In this document: positions 34,401 to 41,489 of the stretch, piece after piece | How the letters are laid out: each line of letters starts with the position of its first letter | Position numbering within the stretch: the stretch's first letter is position 1 | NCBI RefSeq assembly: GCF_029227915.1 | Contig: NC_079879.1 | Span: 30,134,501-30,198,500, forward strand | Direction of reading: 5' to 3' | Source: Hydractinia symbiolongicarpus | Lineage: Eukaryota > Cnidaria > Hydrozoa > Anthoathecata > Hydractiniidae | DNA length: 64,000 bases | Notes under the pieces: model-generated | What the model was told of the DNA's origin: nothing | What the model saw: only the letters and a program-made list of their open reading frames with translations | The model's database searches: none | Translations under genes and position numbers: made by a program

Positions 34401-37069
34401 AAACTAACAACATTTTTGTTTTGTTTTATGTGATGTCACTCGGTCAACCAATGCGGAGTATCATTGCCTCATCACCACATAGCGTTCGTCACCGCAACCA
34501 TTGTTAAAGACACAGTTATCCGAGTTCAGTATATGACTGGTTTAAAATGGCTTATCGCTCACGCATCAACAAAGATGGAGACACTTGCTCTAGCTGCACG
34601 GTTTCCTTGAACAACTATTTGGCTAGCAGTGTTGTCAAGGTTTTAGTCCAGCAGTGGGAGCAAGAGTCCTGGCTAATTACACATTGCGCGTTTTAACTGA
34701 TGGGGATGTCGGGCTTCCTAAGTCAGCCAGAAGTTTGGACAGATACACGTGTGTGGCCTGTTGATTATATCATTACTTGATATTATTACTGTATGCTATT
34801 ATTAATTTATAATATTATTATTATTTATATTGAAGAATAGAAGAGAATAATGAGATGTGAGGAAGTAATGCCGTGGGAGACATTCACAATTGCAGTGCAG
34901 CCAAGATGTGCATGTCATTGTGAGTGTGTCATACCATTAAAGTGCATTATGACGAAGAGAATAATGAGATATGCCGTGGTAGACATTAAGCTTGTCGTAC
35001 CATTGAAGTGCATATGTAATGCCGTGGGAGACATTCAAGCTTGTCGTTCCATTGAAGTGCATTATGATGAAATGATGATGAAATGCCGTGGTAGACGTTC
35101 AAGCTTGTCGTACCATTGAAGTGCATTGTGACAGGAGAATAATGAGATATGCCGTGGGAGACATTCAAGCTTGTCGTACCATTGAAGTGCATATGATGAA
35201 ATTAATGCCGTGGGGGACATTCAAGCTTGTCCTACCATTGAAGTGCATTATGATGAAATGCCGTGGGAGACACTCACAATGGAGTGCAGCCTAGATTGCA
35301 TGTCATTGGGAGTGGGTCATACCATTGAAGTGCATTATGATGAAGAGAAGAACGAGATATGTCATGGGAGACACTCACAACGGAGTGCAGCCAAGATGTA
35401 CGTGTCATTGTGAGTGTCTCATACCATTTAAGTGCATATGCTGGGGTTAGTGCTGTTTTTGTATCTGCACATGTATCTGTCCTGCCTGTTATTGTTTAAT
35501 CTTATTGCCTGGCATCCCAATCCATGCCCCAAATATACAATTGCGTTCCAATGCGAAGGATGTTGTATAAATTTATTTCATAATACAATGTTCTCTACTA
35601 TTATGATGTGTTTTTACTGAGGAACCCGGACAATTAAAATGTTCCATTGTGTGACCTAAAGTAATATTTCAAGTCCCTCTTCAAAACATTTTTTTCCACC
35701 TTACTGTATAAACTCAAAAAAATAAAAAATGTTGATTAAAAACAGTATATACCTCGTTGTTGCAAAGATCTGAAAACCGGCAGCAGGTGTAATCTCCTCC
35801 CCATGTCCAGGTATAATCAAACATTTTGATTTGATAAGGCTAACTAAAGTTGCCATTACATCTGGTGGAGCGGCATCGATATCTTCAAATAGCACCCAAC
35901 TTCCTTGCATTACAGCTTGTGTTAACGAGCCTGGTTGCCATTTAAATGTCCCTGGCTGTTCACAACACATGTAGGTTCCCAGCAATGACTATAAAAACAA
36001 AATACATCTAAACAAGTATATATAATCAAAAAGTGGAAATTAATTAATCTTGTTCCATATTTTCAATCAGGAACTTATTTTTATAAAAAAAACAGCCGTA
36101 TGTAAAAAAAGAGATTTGTAGAAATGGTGAATGCCCTTATTAAGGGTAAAATGTAAAATACCCCACCTTGCTGTCGGTTTGATCACCAAGTTGCAGTTTT
36201 AATAACCCTGGAGGATTAGTGCGACCAAGACATCCTGCTAAGTATTCTACCAAGGTTGTTTTACCACAACCCATTTCTCCAGATAACAGAACAGCAGATT
36301 TTGATAATACTGCACATATGAGTGATTTTAAGTTGCTATACATTGAATTTGTTAAAACCATTGAGGATTCTAGTGGTAATGCAGTACCATTGTCAAAAAA
36401 GGTAAACAAGAAGTTCATGACAGGAACATAGTTACCACGGAAGTTGCTTTTATCTAAGAATAGGGTTCTTGAAGCTGAATGACCTCCCCTTTTTACTTCA
36501 GACAAAGTTCTATGATTAACTCTTTTTAAAGAATCTTTTAACATCATCTGTTCATATTCATTTAAAGTGAACCAAGTTTGCATGTAAGAATCAGTGTCTG
36601 TAATATTCAAAGATTTTGATAATATTTTGAAAGAATACCAACGAAGTTCCACATTACTACTGCTAGTAAACGTGTGAATATGTTCTAATGAACAAATCTG
36701 TTCACAGCTACAATTTCCAGCATCCATTAAAGTGATTAGTAAACTCAAATAATTGAAAATAACATTAAAATTGTCAACAAATTCTTGAACTTCTTCTTTC
36801 ATCCATTGTAACAATCGAAATATTTCTTTCTCCACAAGCACACCATAATTAAGTATTTCACATGAGTTCCTCAGGAGTGATGCAAGCAAACTAGAGAAGT
36901 TTAAATTTCTATCATTTGTGTTTGTAACTGTCTCAACAGCTCTGAAATATAATTCTGGTAACAAAAAAGCAAAAGCGGATGACAGGATACCAGAAAGACA
37001 TTCTTCGGATGATAACAACAACATAGACAAGCTGTGTAGCAAATCATTTTTATCTGATATGGACCACAC
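154..37069 (-). CDS. MDN1: midasin (Rea1/MDN1), six-AAA-module ribosome-maturation ATPase, 3' end outside window
   Basis: Midasin is a dynein-like AAA+ ATPase that acts in the nucleolus and nucleoplasm, pulling assembly factors (Ytm1/WDR12, Rsa4/NLE1) off pre-60S particles. I traced about 70 minus-strand exons whose phases agree at every junction from 37069 to 631, giving about 4,080 residues with no stop or frameshift. Order: N-terminal domain, AAA1 (exons A 36167-37069, B 35753-35988), AAA2, AAA3, AAA4, AAA5, AAA6, then a linker of about 1,850 residues. The human protein is about 5,600 residues, so the missing part to the left should be the rest of the linker end, the acidic region and the MIDAS domain. 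Unbroken phase says the gene is functional. The first roughly 150 N-terminal residues are not confidently placed. Separate entries give domains and exons. Identity rests on many long near-identical family motifs and is very secure. Confidence 0.97.
4633..6520 (+). mobile_element. pogo/Tigger-like DNA transposon in MDN1 intron, transposase with two frameshifts
   Basis: About 1.89 kb with terminal inverted repeats sharing CCGTAAATCTCCAAATAAAC at both ends, flanked by TA inside a TA microsatellite, which is the target of Tc1/mariner-pogo elements. Subterminal runs of AAACGCCCCC type repeat several times. The plus-strand transposase has an N-terminal helix-turn-helix part (4959-5276), an intron with good splice signals (5277-5446), then the DDE core. 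Visible acidic residues are MDETPVWADM (about 5568), FVWDTFEAH (about 5860) and IQALDVYWNKLFK (about 5965). An expected segment between GIKL and KRESAAL (about 5715) is deleted with a frame change, and a second shift lies in the A-run near 6125. The acidic tail ends at 6396. It opposes MDN1 transcription. Confidence 0.88.
4959..6396 (+). pseudogene. pogo-like transposase (broken)
   Basis: The encoded protein would cut and paste the surrounding TIR element. Exon 1 (4959-5276) has a basic helix-rich DNA-binding part ending in the splice at CR|RR. Exon 2 (from 5447) has all three catalytic Asp positions, spread over three frames: one up to 5719, the next 5720-6125, the last to the stop at 6394-6396. 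The C-terminus is rich in Asp/Glu (DEDEEDDF) after a Cys pair (PCSACASV). Damage is limited to one small deletion and one homopolymer shift, so loss of function looks recent. The annotated start is the first ATG and may be internal. Confidence 0.8.
6759..9681 (-). CDS. MDN1: MDN1 exons: linker, middle, with 997-bp exon
   Basis: Exons 8685-9681, 8242-8459, 8055-8150, 7651-7745, 7441-7571 and 6759-6878. The 332-codon exon is the longest in the gene. Near its end it has the acidic segment followed by NKLFPTFENEFEDLI, matching the family motif of an LFP-type stretch before the linker's second helical part. Later exons show EEHPALLQ, SIYSPLMKFVTGFELLLKQAQ, WRKLEL and EFFEGSTIGEFQARLEM, which align well with human midasin. 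The exon 8685-9681 must end at a GTGAGT donor (8684), 8 bases before an in-frame stop. The 7441 donor is chosen because it alone keeps frame with 6878. Confidence 0.93.
10312..14796 (-). CDS. MDN1: MDN1 exons: linker, first third
   Basis: Exons 14472-14796, 14293-14333, 13956-14088, 13564-13697, 13334-13485, 12980-13124, 12649-12787, 12316-12569, 11912-12010, 11372-11568, 10940-11184, 10626-10777 and 10312-10527. They encode about 740 residues of the helical linker that projects from the AAA ring. Sequence conservation is weak here, as in the family; placement rests on position, on phase agreement at all 13 junctions and on clean splice sites. The 41-base exon 14293-14333 is needed to reconcile the phase-1 end at 14472 with the phase-0 start at 14088. 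Introns are 0.1-0.5 kb with no recognisable inserts. Confidence 0.85.
14879..17934 (-). CDS. MDN1: MDN1 exons: AAA6, with degenerate Walker motifs
   Basis: Exons 17800-17934, 17578-17706, 16900-17047, 16074-16175, 15839-15986, 15464-15580, 15279-15363, 15079-15205 and 14879-15015. The P-loop reads VGSEATGKNSL: Asn stands where Ser/Thr should coordinate magnesium. The Walker B strand reads WLLIENVNFC, with Glu-Asn instead of Asp-Glu/Asp-Asn. The family helix-2 motif is present (DTSDFVGGFEQ), as are DRLNALLEPNGVLTIDERG and sensor 1 with arginine finger (LFMSMDPKYGEISRAMRNRGVEIY). So the fold is kept, but nucleotide hydrolysis at this site is doubtful. The module is shorter than the human one between GGFEQ and FEWVDG. 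Confidence 0.94.
18325..22664 (-). CDS. MDN1: MDN1 exons: AAA5
   Basis: Exons 22459-22664, 22207-22329, 21905-21967, 21276-21410, 21006-21113, 20796-20900, 18919-18993 and 18325-18423. Walker A is EGSPGVGKTSLV, then DVSDLFGSDLPVEG, Walker B (WVVFDELNLASQSVLEGLN) split across 22207/21967, sensor 1 (FACQNPLREGGGRKGLP) and SFLNRFTKV. The lid follows (WEFNIRDIVRWCELL). All eight exons keep frame. The 1.8-kb intron 18994-20795 carries a piggyBac-type MITE. The intron 18424-18918 has an exon-like stretch on the opposite strand. Confidence 0.96.
18533..18625 (+). other. exon-like orphan open segment on the strand opposite MDN1
   Basis: A 93-base open stretch is preceded by a strong polypyrimidine-CTAG acceptor and followed by a GTAGGT donor, both on the plus strand. 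In the frame that fits phase-2 boundaries it encodes FLKKRFFAKDVVDLLLHLVH and a short tail, with the amphipathic pattern of a DEP- or helix-type segment. No neighbouring plus-strand exons were found. It may be a captured exon fragment or chance. Confidence 0.25.
19197..20112. mobile_element. piggyBac-type MITE, 908 bp between TTAA target duplications
   Basis: TTAA at 19197-19200 and at 20109-20112 bracket an element whose ends are inverted: CCCTATTATACCTG at the left and the reverse complement at the right. Just inside, GGCACAAAGTGCC-type sequence also occurs inverted at both ends next to G/C runs. TTAA duplications with CCCT ends are the signature of the piggyBac superfamily. There is no transposase, so it is non-autonomous. 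Inside, a block of about 165-175 bp recurs three times (near 19361, 19536, 19701), each with two TGACGTCA-like palindromes about 20 bp apart. It sits in the MDN1 intron 18994-20795. Confidence 0.85.
22855..22997 (+). repeat. short interspersed repeat, CTAGTCG...ATATAGAT family, short copy
   Basis: It starts ACTAGTCGTTAGCC and ends with ACAGACAGACAGACG followed by ATTATAATATAGAT. The same start and end occur at 53105-53220 and, with a long internal part, at 30650-31364. Located in the MDN1 intron 22665-23223. No coding capacity. Confidence 0.6.
23224..24998 (-). CDS. MDN1: MDN1 exons: AAA4
   Basis: Exons 24874-24998, 24636-24762, 24278-24550, 23889-24021, 23664-23730 and 23224-23564. Walker A (VGETGCGKTTI) is split by the intron between 24874 and 24762. 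The helix-2 insert SADFLGGLRPV, Walker B (MFLIDEISLADDSVLERLN) and sensor 1 (IATMNPGGDFGKKE) are intact, followed by SPALRNRFTEIW and the lid (SIRDLLSWVQF). The intron 23565-23663 uses a GC donor (GC-AG): the exon ends in CAG followed by gcaagt. Phase requires this donor, since GT alternatives do not keep frame with the following FTISIRD. Confidence 0.96.
25210..30096 (-). CDS. MDN1: MDN1 exons: AAA3
   Basis: Exons 29828-30096, 28983-29161, 28670-28761, 28221-28337, 26130-26276, 25837-25978 and 25210-25355. Walker A is QGETSVGKTSL; the invariant insert HEHTDIQEYIGCY follows; Walker B is WIILDELNLAP; sensor 1 is FATQNPPGHYGGRK; then SRAFRNRFVELHFDEIPS and the lid (TLRDLFRWAERYRL). AAA3 is the most conserved module of the family and here matches it almost residue for residue. 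The intron 26277-28220 holds a TIR element, and the intron 25356-25836 holds a perfect hairpin. Both are noted separately. Confidence 0.97.
25379..25639. repeat. near-perfect hairpin: 119-bp inverted arms, 23-bp loop
   Basis: Arms 25379-25497 and 25521-25639 are reverse complements with one mismatch (25384/25634); the inner 113 bases pair without any mismatch. The loop is 25498-25520. The arms contain GTAGCACGAAGCTTTTCG and its complement. It lies in the MDN1 intron 25356-25836, 22 bases from the exon at 25355, so the pre-mRNA would fold into a long duplex. It could be a fold-back MITE, a recent inverted duplication, or an assembly artefact. Confidence 0.9.
26358..27488. mobile_element. non-autonomous TIR element, 1,131 bp, with internal 54-bp tandem array
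   Basis: The left end GGGACCGTCTCAAAATG and the right end (reverse complement GGGATCATCTCAAAATG) form terminal inverted repeats that continue, with changes, for about 45 bases to a shared GTATAATT. Subterminal sequences with repeated GTTCGTAT or GTTTGTAT words are also mirrored. The centre (about 26620-27130) is a tandem array of about nine 54-bp units containing GATCGTTTAAAAATCATGAA. No target duplication is clear, so the superfamily is uncertain. It is in the MDN1 intron 26277-28220. There is no coding capacity. Confidence 0.8.
26620..27130. repeat. tandem array, about nine units of 54 bp
   Basis: Each unit reads approximately: ATCGTAGAAAGCGAAAAG, ATCGCCGTAGATCG, TTTAAAAATCATGAAAACGGG, with variants such as GGAACG for AGATCG. 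Units diverge by a few bases. The array fills the middle of the surrounding TIR element. Confidence 0.85.
27489..28220. other. rest of MDN1 intron, no feature seen
   Basis: AT-rich sequence with A-runs and no open frame or inverted ends that I can support. The stretch near 27950-28150 (GTCCCACTTATCTCCAGCATG onward) resembles 53515-53780 (CCCCAGCATGAAAAAG onward, then an Asn-coding ATTCTCACATA-type stretch), so it is probably an old interspersed repeat with a second copy in the acid phosphatase intron. Confidence 0.45.
30243..33674 (-). CDS. MDN1: MDN1 exons: AAA2
   Basis: Exons 32810-33674, 32286-32532, 31748-31852, 31527-31640, 30444-30515 and 30243-30318. The 865-bp exon carries the end of the AAA1 lid (PRDLLKWC), Walker A (VGETGCGKTST) and the helix-2 insert motif SDMADLLGGFKP. 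The next has Walker B (WILLDEINLA). Then come sensor 1 (FACMNPATDVGKKDLP), the arginine-finger-type GIRNRF across the 31748/31640 junction, and the lid (VDGSGYRPHYSLRTLCRGL). All canonical ATPase residues are present, so AAA2 should bind and hydrolyse ATP. The intron between 30515 and 31527 contains an interspersed repeat of about 0.7 kb. Confidence 0.96.
30650..31364 (+). repeat. interspersed repeat, CTAGTCG...ATAATAGCGAT family, long copy
   Basis: It starts AACTAGTCGATAAAGCCCG and ends CAGACACACAGTCTCC then TATAATAATAGCGAT. Two internal subrepeats contain GATCAAGAAAATGTAT (30803 and 30958). The 3' two thirds align base for base, with scattered changes, to 59462-59923. It lies in the MDN1 intron 30516-31526. 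It carries no credible protein. The sharp, shared ends suggest a MITE, SINE or Helitron-type element; I cannot decide which. Confidence 0.65.
33761..37069 (-). CDS. MDN1: MDN1 exons: N-terminal domain and AAA1
   Basis: Exons 36167-37069, 35753-35988 and 33761-33869. The first encodes about 300 residues of helical N-terminal domain and then the AAA1 Walker A (SGEMGCGKTTL) followed by KLQLGDQTDSK, a family hallmark. The second carries the AAA1 Walker B region (WVLFEDIDAAP) and the strand ending GFQIFATTR. The third is the AAA1 lid start (LEKLCHRIHMEAP). The acceptor of the first exon is at 37070-37071. AAA1 belongs to the ring that docks on the pre-60S particle. The 1.9-kb intron 33870-35752 carries a repeat element and satellite array described separately. 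In Walker B the usual DE pair reads EDID, as in other midasin AAA1 modules as I recall them. Confidence 0.95.
33870..34702. other. MDN1 intron sequence, no gene seen
   Basis: Higher GC than the neighbouring introns and probably part of an old element whose 3' part is at 34703-35640. I see no protein similarity in any frame. Confidence 0.4.
34703..35640 (+). mobile_element. 3' part of a repeat element also found at 49996-50785, with satellite, in MDN1 intron
   Basis: From GGGGATGTCGGGCTTCCTA to TTTTTACTGAGGAACCCGGA the sequence matches, in reverse orientation, 49996-50785. The shared 3' terminus (…TACTGAGTAACC…GACAAT) defines one element end. No recombinase ORF is present in this copy. The middle is expanded into a tandem array (34850-35430). 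It lies between the MDN1 exons at 35753 and 33869, antisense to the gene. Confidence 0.65.
34850..35430 (+). repeat. tandem array with GCCGTGGGAGACATTCAAGC units
   Basis: About nine imperfect copies of a unit that runs ATGCCGTGGGAGACATTCA, GCTTGTCGTACCATTGAAG, TGCATTATGATGAA. Most units are about 45-60 bp; the first and the last two are longer, about 105 bp, with GTGCAGCCAAGATGTGCATG added. Open frames across it are by-products of the repeat. Confidence 0.85.
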
Positions 37070-37644
37070 CTAAAAATAATTTATTAATAAATAAAACTCG
37101 TAAGTCCACACAAAACATATGAGGGTTTTTGTTCCAAATGTCAGTTAAATTGCTTCCTGATGCTAAGGATGCGCAAAATAAAGCTGGTTGAATTATGTCT
37201 GACAGCAAATACCTTGTGGAAATTGGTTTGGCATGGTAAAAACTGTAAGTGTATCATATCTACCACTTTTGCTTATTGACAACAAAAACATTCATAAAAC
37301 ACATTAGGTGTGTGATCGTCGCACATCATTTTGCTAAATGATTCCAGCTAGTAGAAAAAGATAATTAAACACATAAAGAAGCATCAAATATATTTTGTTG
37401 ATTTTTGAATGTCTTGTCAAAAATTCACAAACTACATAAAAAAGGGCACAGGTATTAAAGAAAGTAAGAAAGTACGTGCGTACTTTAGTTTAAGTAGAAA
37501 AAGCAGTTTGTTATGAAAATTATGTCAGACATGTTAAAAAACATTCCGAGCATAAAATATCATAATTCAAGGTAAATATATACATTTTAATGTTTTTAAA
37601 AGGAAAAATAAAATACAACATATGCCAAACACAAAATTATGTTA
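37070..37644 (-). other. gap between MDN1 exon at 37069 and the upstream gene; possible MDN1 N-terminal exons
   Basis: The MDN1 exon at 37069 begins at a residue equal to about position 170 in the human protein, so coding sequence is missing. Two weak candidates are visible on the minus strand. One starts after a CTAG acceptor at 37348 and reads ESFSKMMCDDHTPNVFYE, similar in character to the human segment around its residue 110. The other starts near 37252 and reads KPISTRYLLSDIIQPALFC. I could not find donors that join them in frame. A putative trans-splice or intron acceptor (polypyrimidine followed by CTAG) sits at 37348. Confidence 0.3.
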
Positions 37645-38348
37645 TCATATAAATTCATCTAAATAATTTTGTCGTAATTTGATTTCAAGGTCTTTTTTAA
37701 TATCTTTTTTATCTTCAAATATGGCACCTCGTCTGTTACTATATCGTTTAATTGTTTGCAAATGTAATGTAAGAACATCAGCACCACCCGATTCTGCATG
37801 GAGTCTGTTTGCTTCATTAGTTCTTGCATTAATATTTTCTGGTGTGTCCATGTCATGCTTCATGACATATTTCTTGGAGCTTCTTATACCCATAGTAAAT
37901 AAACTGTAATTCCCATGAGAAATTACTAAACATGATATATCTTACCATAGTGCTTCTCAAAAAAACTCTTAACTTTCTTAGTTAATCTTTTAAATAAAGT
38001 GTCTCTTATCTAAAAAAGCTGCATAGATACATAGTTTTTTTTAAGTTTGGTTGAAACTTATAATAAGTTAATGAGTGGTTTAATAAAATCTTAGTGAGCA
38101 ATAATAGGTAAAGAATTGTGTAATATGAGACATGCAAAAAAGAATTACTATTTCAAGTAAGGATTATAAGTTAAGATTCATAACCTAAACAAACCATTTA
38201 AGTGGATTCTAAAACACAATTATTTTCCTACCTTTTTTTTCACAATTGTTTCCAATATTCTTATTTCAGGAGAAACCACTTGAGCATTCTTTGCAAGTTG
38301 CAAAAACTCTTTTAATTCATCATAAATAAAGAGTTGGAACACCTCCAT
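37645..38348 (-). CDS. unrecognised 153-residue protein, three exons
   Basis: Exons 38232-38348, 37946-38009 and 37645-37925 sum to 462 bases: ATG to stop with consistent phases and good splice sites. The acceptor of exon 3 is the TTTAG at 37926-37927; the nearer CAG at 37904 would give an early stop. The protein is helical and charged, with KKKIRDTLFKRLTKKVKSFF in the middle, then SHGNYSLFTMGIRSSKKYVM, and ends LRQNYLDEFI. It has no signal peptide or membrane segment. It resembles a conserved eukaryotic small protein, not transposon debris, but I do not recognise the family. The start may lie further upstream, because an acceptor (TTATTATAG) precedes the exon at 38362. It is co-oriented with MDN1 and ends about 300 bases before the MDN1 candidate first exon. 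An ATTAAA poly(A) signal candidate is near 37588. Confidence 0.65.
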
Positions 38349-38361
38349 ATTTTGTTTACAT

Positions 38362-39250
38362 CTATAATAACATGATAAACAGAAAATGTCGATACTCCAC
38401 TCCAAACCAACACATTTTCCCAACCTTACAAGAGATCAGAAAATAGCTGCATTACTAAGGATGTAGACAATGTTGCTGCATTGATTACTTTAGCTTAAGC
38501 TATCAAAGAGTAAAGACAGAGAAAATCAGTACAAATGCTTAGTTTTTATCTTTAAGGACTAATCCTACTAAAACATAGCTAGTATTTAGCATTATTAGTA
38601 CTAAAATGATTCAAGCTTAAATATCACCCCCCTTCTATTTGCAGCTAGAGTAACTATGAAAGGACAAGTCTAAAGATTTAGCTTAGTTAAAAGTCAAAAC
38701 CTGAAAGGGAAATTACATTACAGTTTCTTGCCTTATAATAGATACACATATTTGGGAACATCTGTGGGGAAATTGTTTGACATCAGAGGCTAATACTGGT
38801 CAATTAAGACATTGTTATACCGATTTTGGGGACATCTAATTTTAGCGCCCAAAATAGAGAGATGTAAACTGCCTTACTTCTTCTAATGATAGATAGGGAA
38901 AAAATGTGGTGGTAACGGTTCTAGACCTTGTAGGTTCACTTTAAAATATTAACTTTTGATAAAAAAAAATTAAGTTTCTTGTTTTATGAAAAGGTTGACA
39001 GACAATTTAGGGGATTACCGACGCCTAAAGTAATTTCCTGGATTAACCACTGGCCATATTTTGTTGGTATGTACATCAGAAAAAAAAATACAAGGAAATT
39101 TTTTGCAATATGTAAAATTAATTGATGTAAGCAGCATAAAAAAAGTTGCTTTCCATTGAAAATAAAAGTCTTATAGCTTCAGCAAAAATTGAAATAATAA
39201 ACTTAGTATATGTTCTTGATGTTTAAAAGAGATGAAAGTTTTGTGACTAT
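38362..39250. other. intergenic, no feature seen
   Basis: AT-rich, no open frame of interest, no inverted ends. It may contain the promoter or upstream exons of the 153-residue gene, but I could identify neither. Confidence 0.4.
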
Positions 39251-39900
39251 TACCATATTCCGACAGTATATCATATTTCACAAAGATAAATGTGCAGAAA
39301 ACACTACAAGTATAACATCCAACATACTACATCTTGTTTGATAGAATACCCACTGCTTTGGTTCAAGAATCCATTCTAAAGGTAAACACAACATGACGCT
39401 GTGATACGAATTTACTGCGAGAAAATAAAAGTGAAAGAAGAAGAAAATATCTATCAATATCTTTATTGTAATCACAAAAAAGAGCATTTTTAATAGTCTA
39501 GATAAGTGCTATTTTATCAGCATTTGTAGACAGACAGGTGGTCCCTCTGGGAGAAATATGCAGAGGTAACCCAGTTGAACACTAAGGATTGTATCAATGT
39601 TAAATGCTGAGATGTGCATTCTCAGAGGAGACTGTAAAAATATATGATTCTCTTTTTCTATCAGAAGATAATTGTAGGGACATGACAAAAAAACATAGAG
39701 GCAATGGAAACATTTGCAAAGGGTATAGTCAACAAATCTCTCGAATGGCATAACCTTAACAATGTGATAAAAAATTGTCATGATAGTCAAAAACTGCTTA
39801 AAGAACAGAAACTGACTTTGAAGAAAGCATACAGTACCGCTCGAATGTAACATTACATGTCAGAACTTTCGTTGTTATTGTTAACCTATTGTTAAATACA
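39251..39900 (+). mobile_element. retroelement relic sharing terminal sequence with 46200-46275
   Basis: The stretch 39335-39392 (AGAATACCCACTGCTTTGG, CAAGAATCCATTCTAAAGG, TAAACACAAC) matches 46216-46268 with few changes. The second copy follows a polypurine tract at the end of a Ty3/gypsy relic, so this is probably a decayed LTR fragment. No intact reading frame. The plus-strand text 39525-39840 has scattered coding-like words but stops in every frame. Confidence 0.45.
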
Positions 39901-40029
39901 TTTTTGCATGTTCAAAACAATAGTATTCATGTCTTGTTCGCGAAATTTAATTAGCTCATGTGAACTGTGTGTGTCCCATTGTTGTATTTAATTGCTATAG
40001 TCGTTAAGAGATCAGCGAAAGAAAATAAA

Positions 40030-40690
40030 ACTTAACAAAGATTTAAGTTTCGTTAGATTGCATTTTAAAAGTTTAAGACGAAAAACGGCGATAGAAATGC
40101 TTTGTTAGATCATGTTTTAAAAGTTTAAGAATAAAAAACGACGATATAAATGCTTTGTTAGATCATGTTTTAAAAGTTTAAGAACATAAAACGGCAATAA
40201 AAATGATTCGTTAGATCATGTTTTAAAAGTTTAAGAACAAAAAACGGCAATAGAAATGCTTTGTTAGATCATGTTTTAAAAGTTTAAAAACGAAAAATGG
40301 CGATAGAAATGCTTTGTGAGATGATAAAAGTTTAAGAACATAAAACGGCGATAAAAATGCTTCGTTAGATCATGTTTTAAAAGTTTAAGAACGAAAAACG
40401 GCAATAGAAATGCTTTGTTGGATCATGTTTTAAAAGTTTAAGAACGAAAAACGGAGATAGAAATGCTTTTTAGATCGCATTTTAAAAGTTTAAGAAAGAA
40501 AAACGGAGATAAAAATACTTTTTAGATCAAGTTTTAAAAGTTTAAGAACATAAAACGGCGATAGAAAAGCTTCGTTGGATCGTGTTTTAAAAATTTAAGA
40601 ATGAAAAAACGGTGATAGAAAAGCTTTGTTAGATCGTGTTTTAAAATGTAAGAATGAAAAACGGCGATAGAAATGCTTTTAACGTGTTAT
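40030..40690 (+). repeat. tandem array, about twelve 54-bp units
   Basis: Units contain AACGGCGATAGAAATGC, then TTTGTTAGATCATG, then TTTTAAAAGTTTAAGAACGA. Differences between units are a few bases; one unit near 40317 has an internal deletion. The same unit recurs in opposite orientation at 41270-41460. Confidence 0.9.
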
Positions 40691-41269
40691 GTTCGTTCAT
40701 TTTTCTAAAATAGTATTTCAATAGCCTGCGTAATCTTTAACACTTTTAAACAATAACATGCATGTTACAAGTTACAACAAAAGGATTCATCAAATCTTAT
40801 TGTTCTGACTCGCGCACAACATAACAGTAAAAAGCAATTAAGTTCGTATAGAAACAAAAGATATGTGAACGTTCTTTATGTAGACATGAGATCGCTACAT
40901 GAGGTCGTAAAACTCGCATACATGTAGAGTTACATTATCACACCTTTGCGTGGAGGACGGCAGTTGTTTGTCTTTTGTTATAATTAAATCCCTTAAGGGT
41001 TTTGCAAGTTTATATTTGCGTGTTAAAAAACAATGCACTTGCGAAGAAATATCGGAGCAATTATATTTCTTGTAATTTCAAGATGCATTGTGTAAATGTA
41101 TTGATAAGCTATTCCCTTAAGTATTAGCGTGAAGTAATTAAATATTAAAAATCTTTCGCGAAGTTTTATAATACATTGCATGTATTGAATGTATTGTTGA
41201 TTTAATTACTTAAAAAGATTCTAGAGCGTTTAATTAAGAAACATACGAGAAGCATTGTTCACAACTATT

Positions 41270-41460
41270 AAATGCCGCTTTTCGTTTATAAACTTTTAAA
41301 ATGTGATCATAAAAAACATTTCTATCGCCGCTTTTCGTTTTTAAACTTTTAGAATGCGATTTAAAAAAACATTTCTATTGCAGCTTTTCATTTATAAACT
41401 TTTAAAATGCGATCTAAAAAAACATTTCTATCGCCGCTTTTCATTTATTTTCTTAAAAAA
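41270..41460 (-). repeat. inverted copy of the 54-bp array, about three units
   Basis: Units read on the plus strand as CGCTTTTCGTTTATAAAC, TTTTAAAATGTGATC, AAAAAACATTTCTATCGC: the reverse complement of the units at 40030-40690. The two arrays face each other across about 580 bp of unique AT-rich sequence. Confidence 0.88.
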
Positions 41461-41489
41461 CCAAAAGCTATCGCAATGTTATTGTTCTG

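Larger units (their letters stand above)
40030..41465. mobile_element. putative non-autonomous element bounded by inverted 54-bp arrays
   Basis: Arrays of one 54-bp unit in opposite orientation (40030-40690 and 41270-41460) flank a 580-bp core without coding capacity. The layout resembles fold-back or tandem-TIR elements. I could not find exact termini or a target duplication, so the transposon reading is an inference. Confidence 0.5.

Noticed and set aside
34850-35413. Several plus- and minus-strand open frames of 65-90 codons
   Set aside because: They are by-products of the tandem array; the same words recur with the repeat period.
37659-37856. Alternative minus-strand frame over the last exon of the 153-residue gene
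   Set aside because: It does not join upstream exons in phase, and its composition is worse than the chosen frame.
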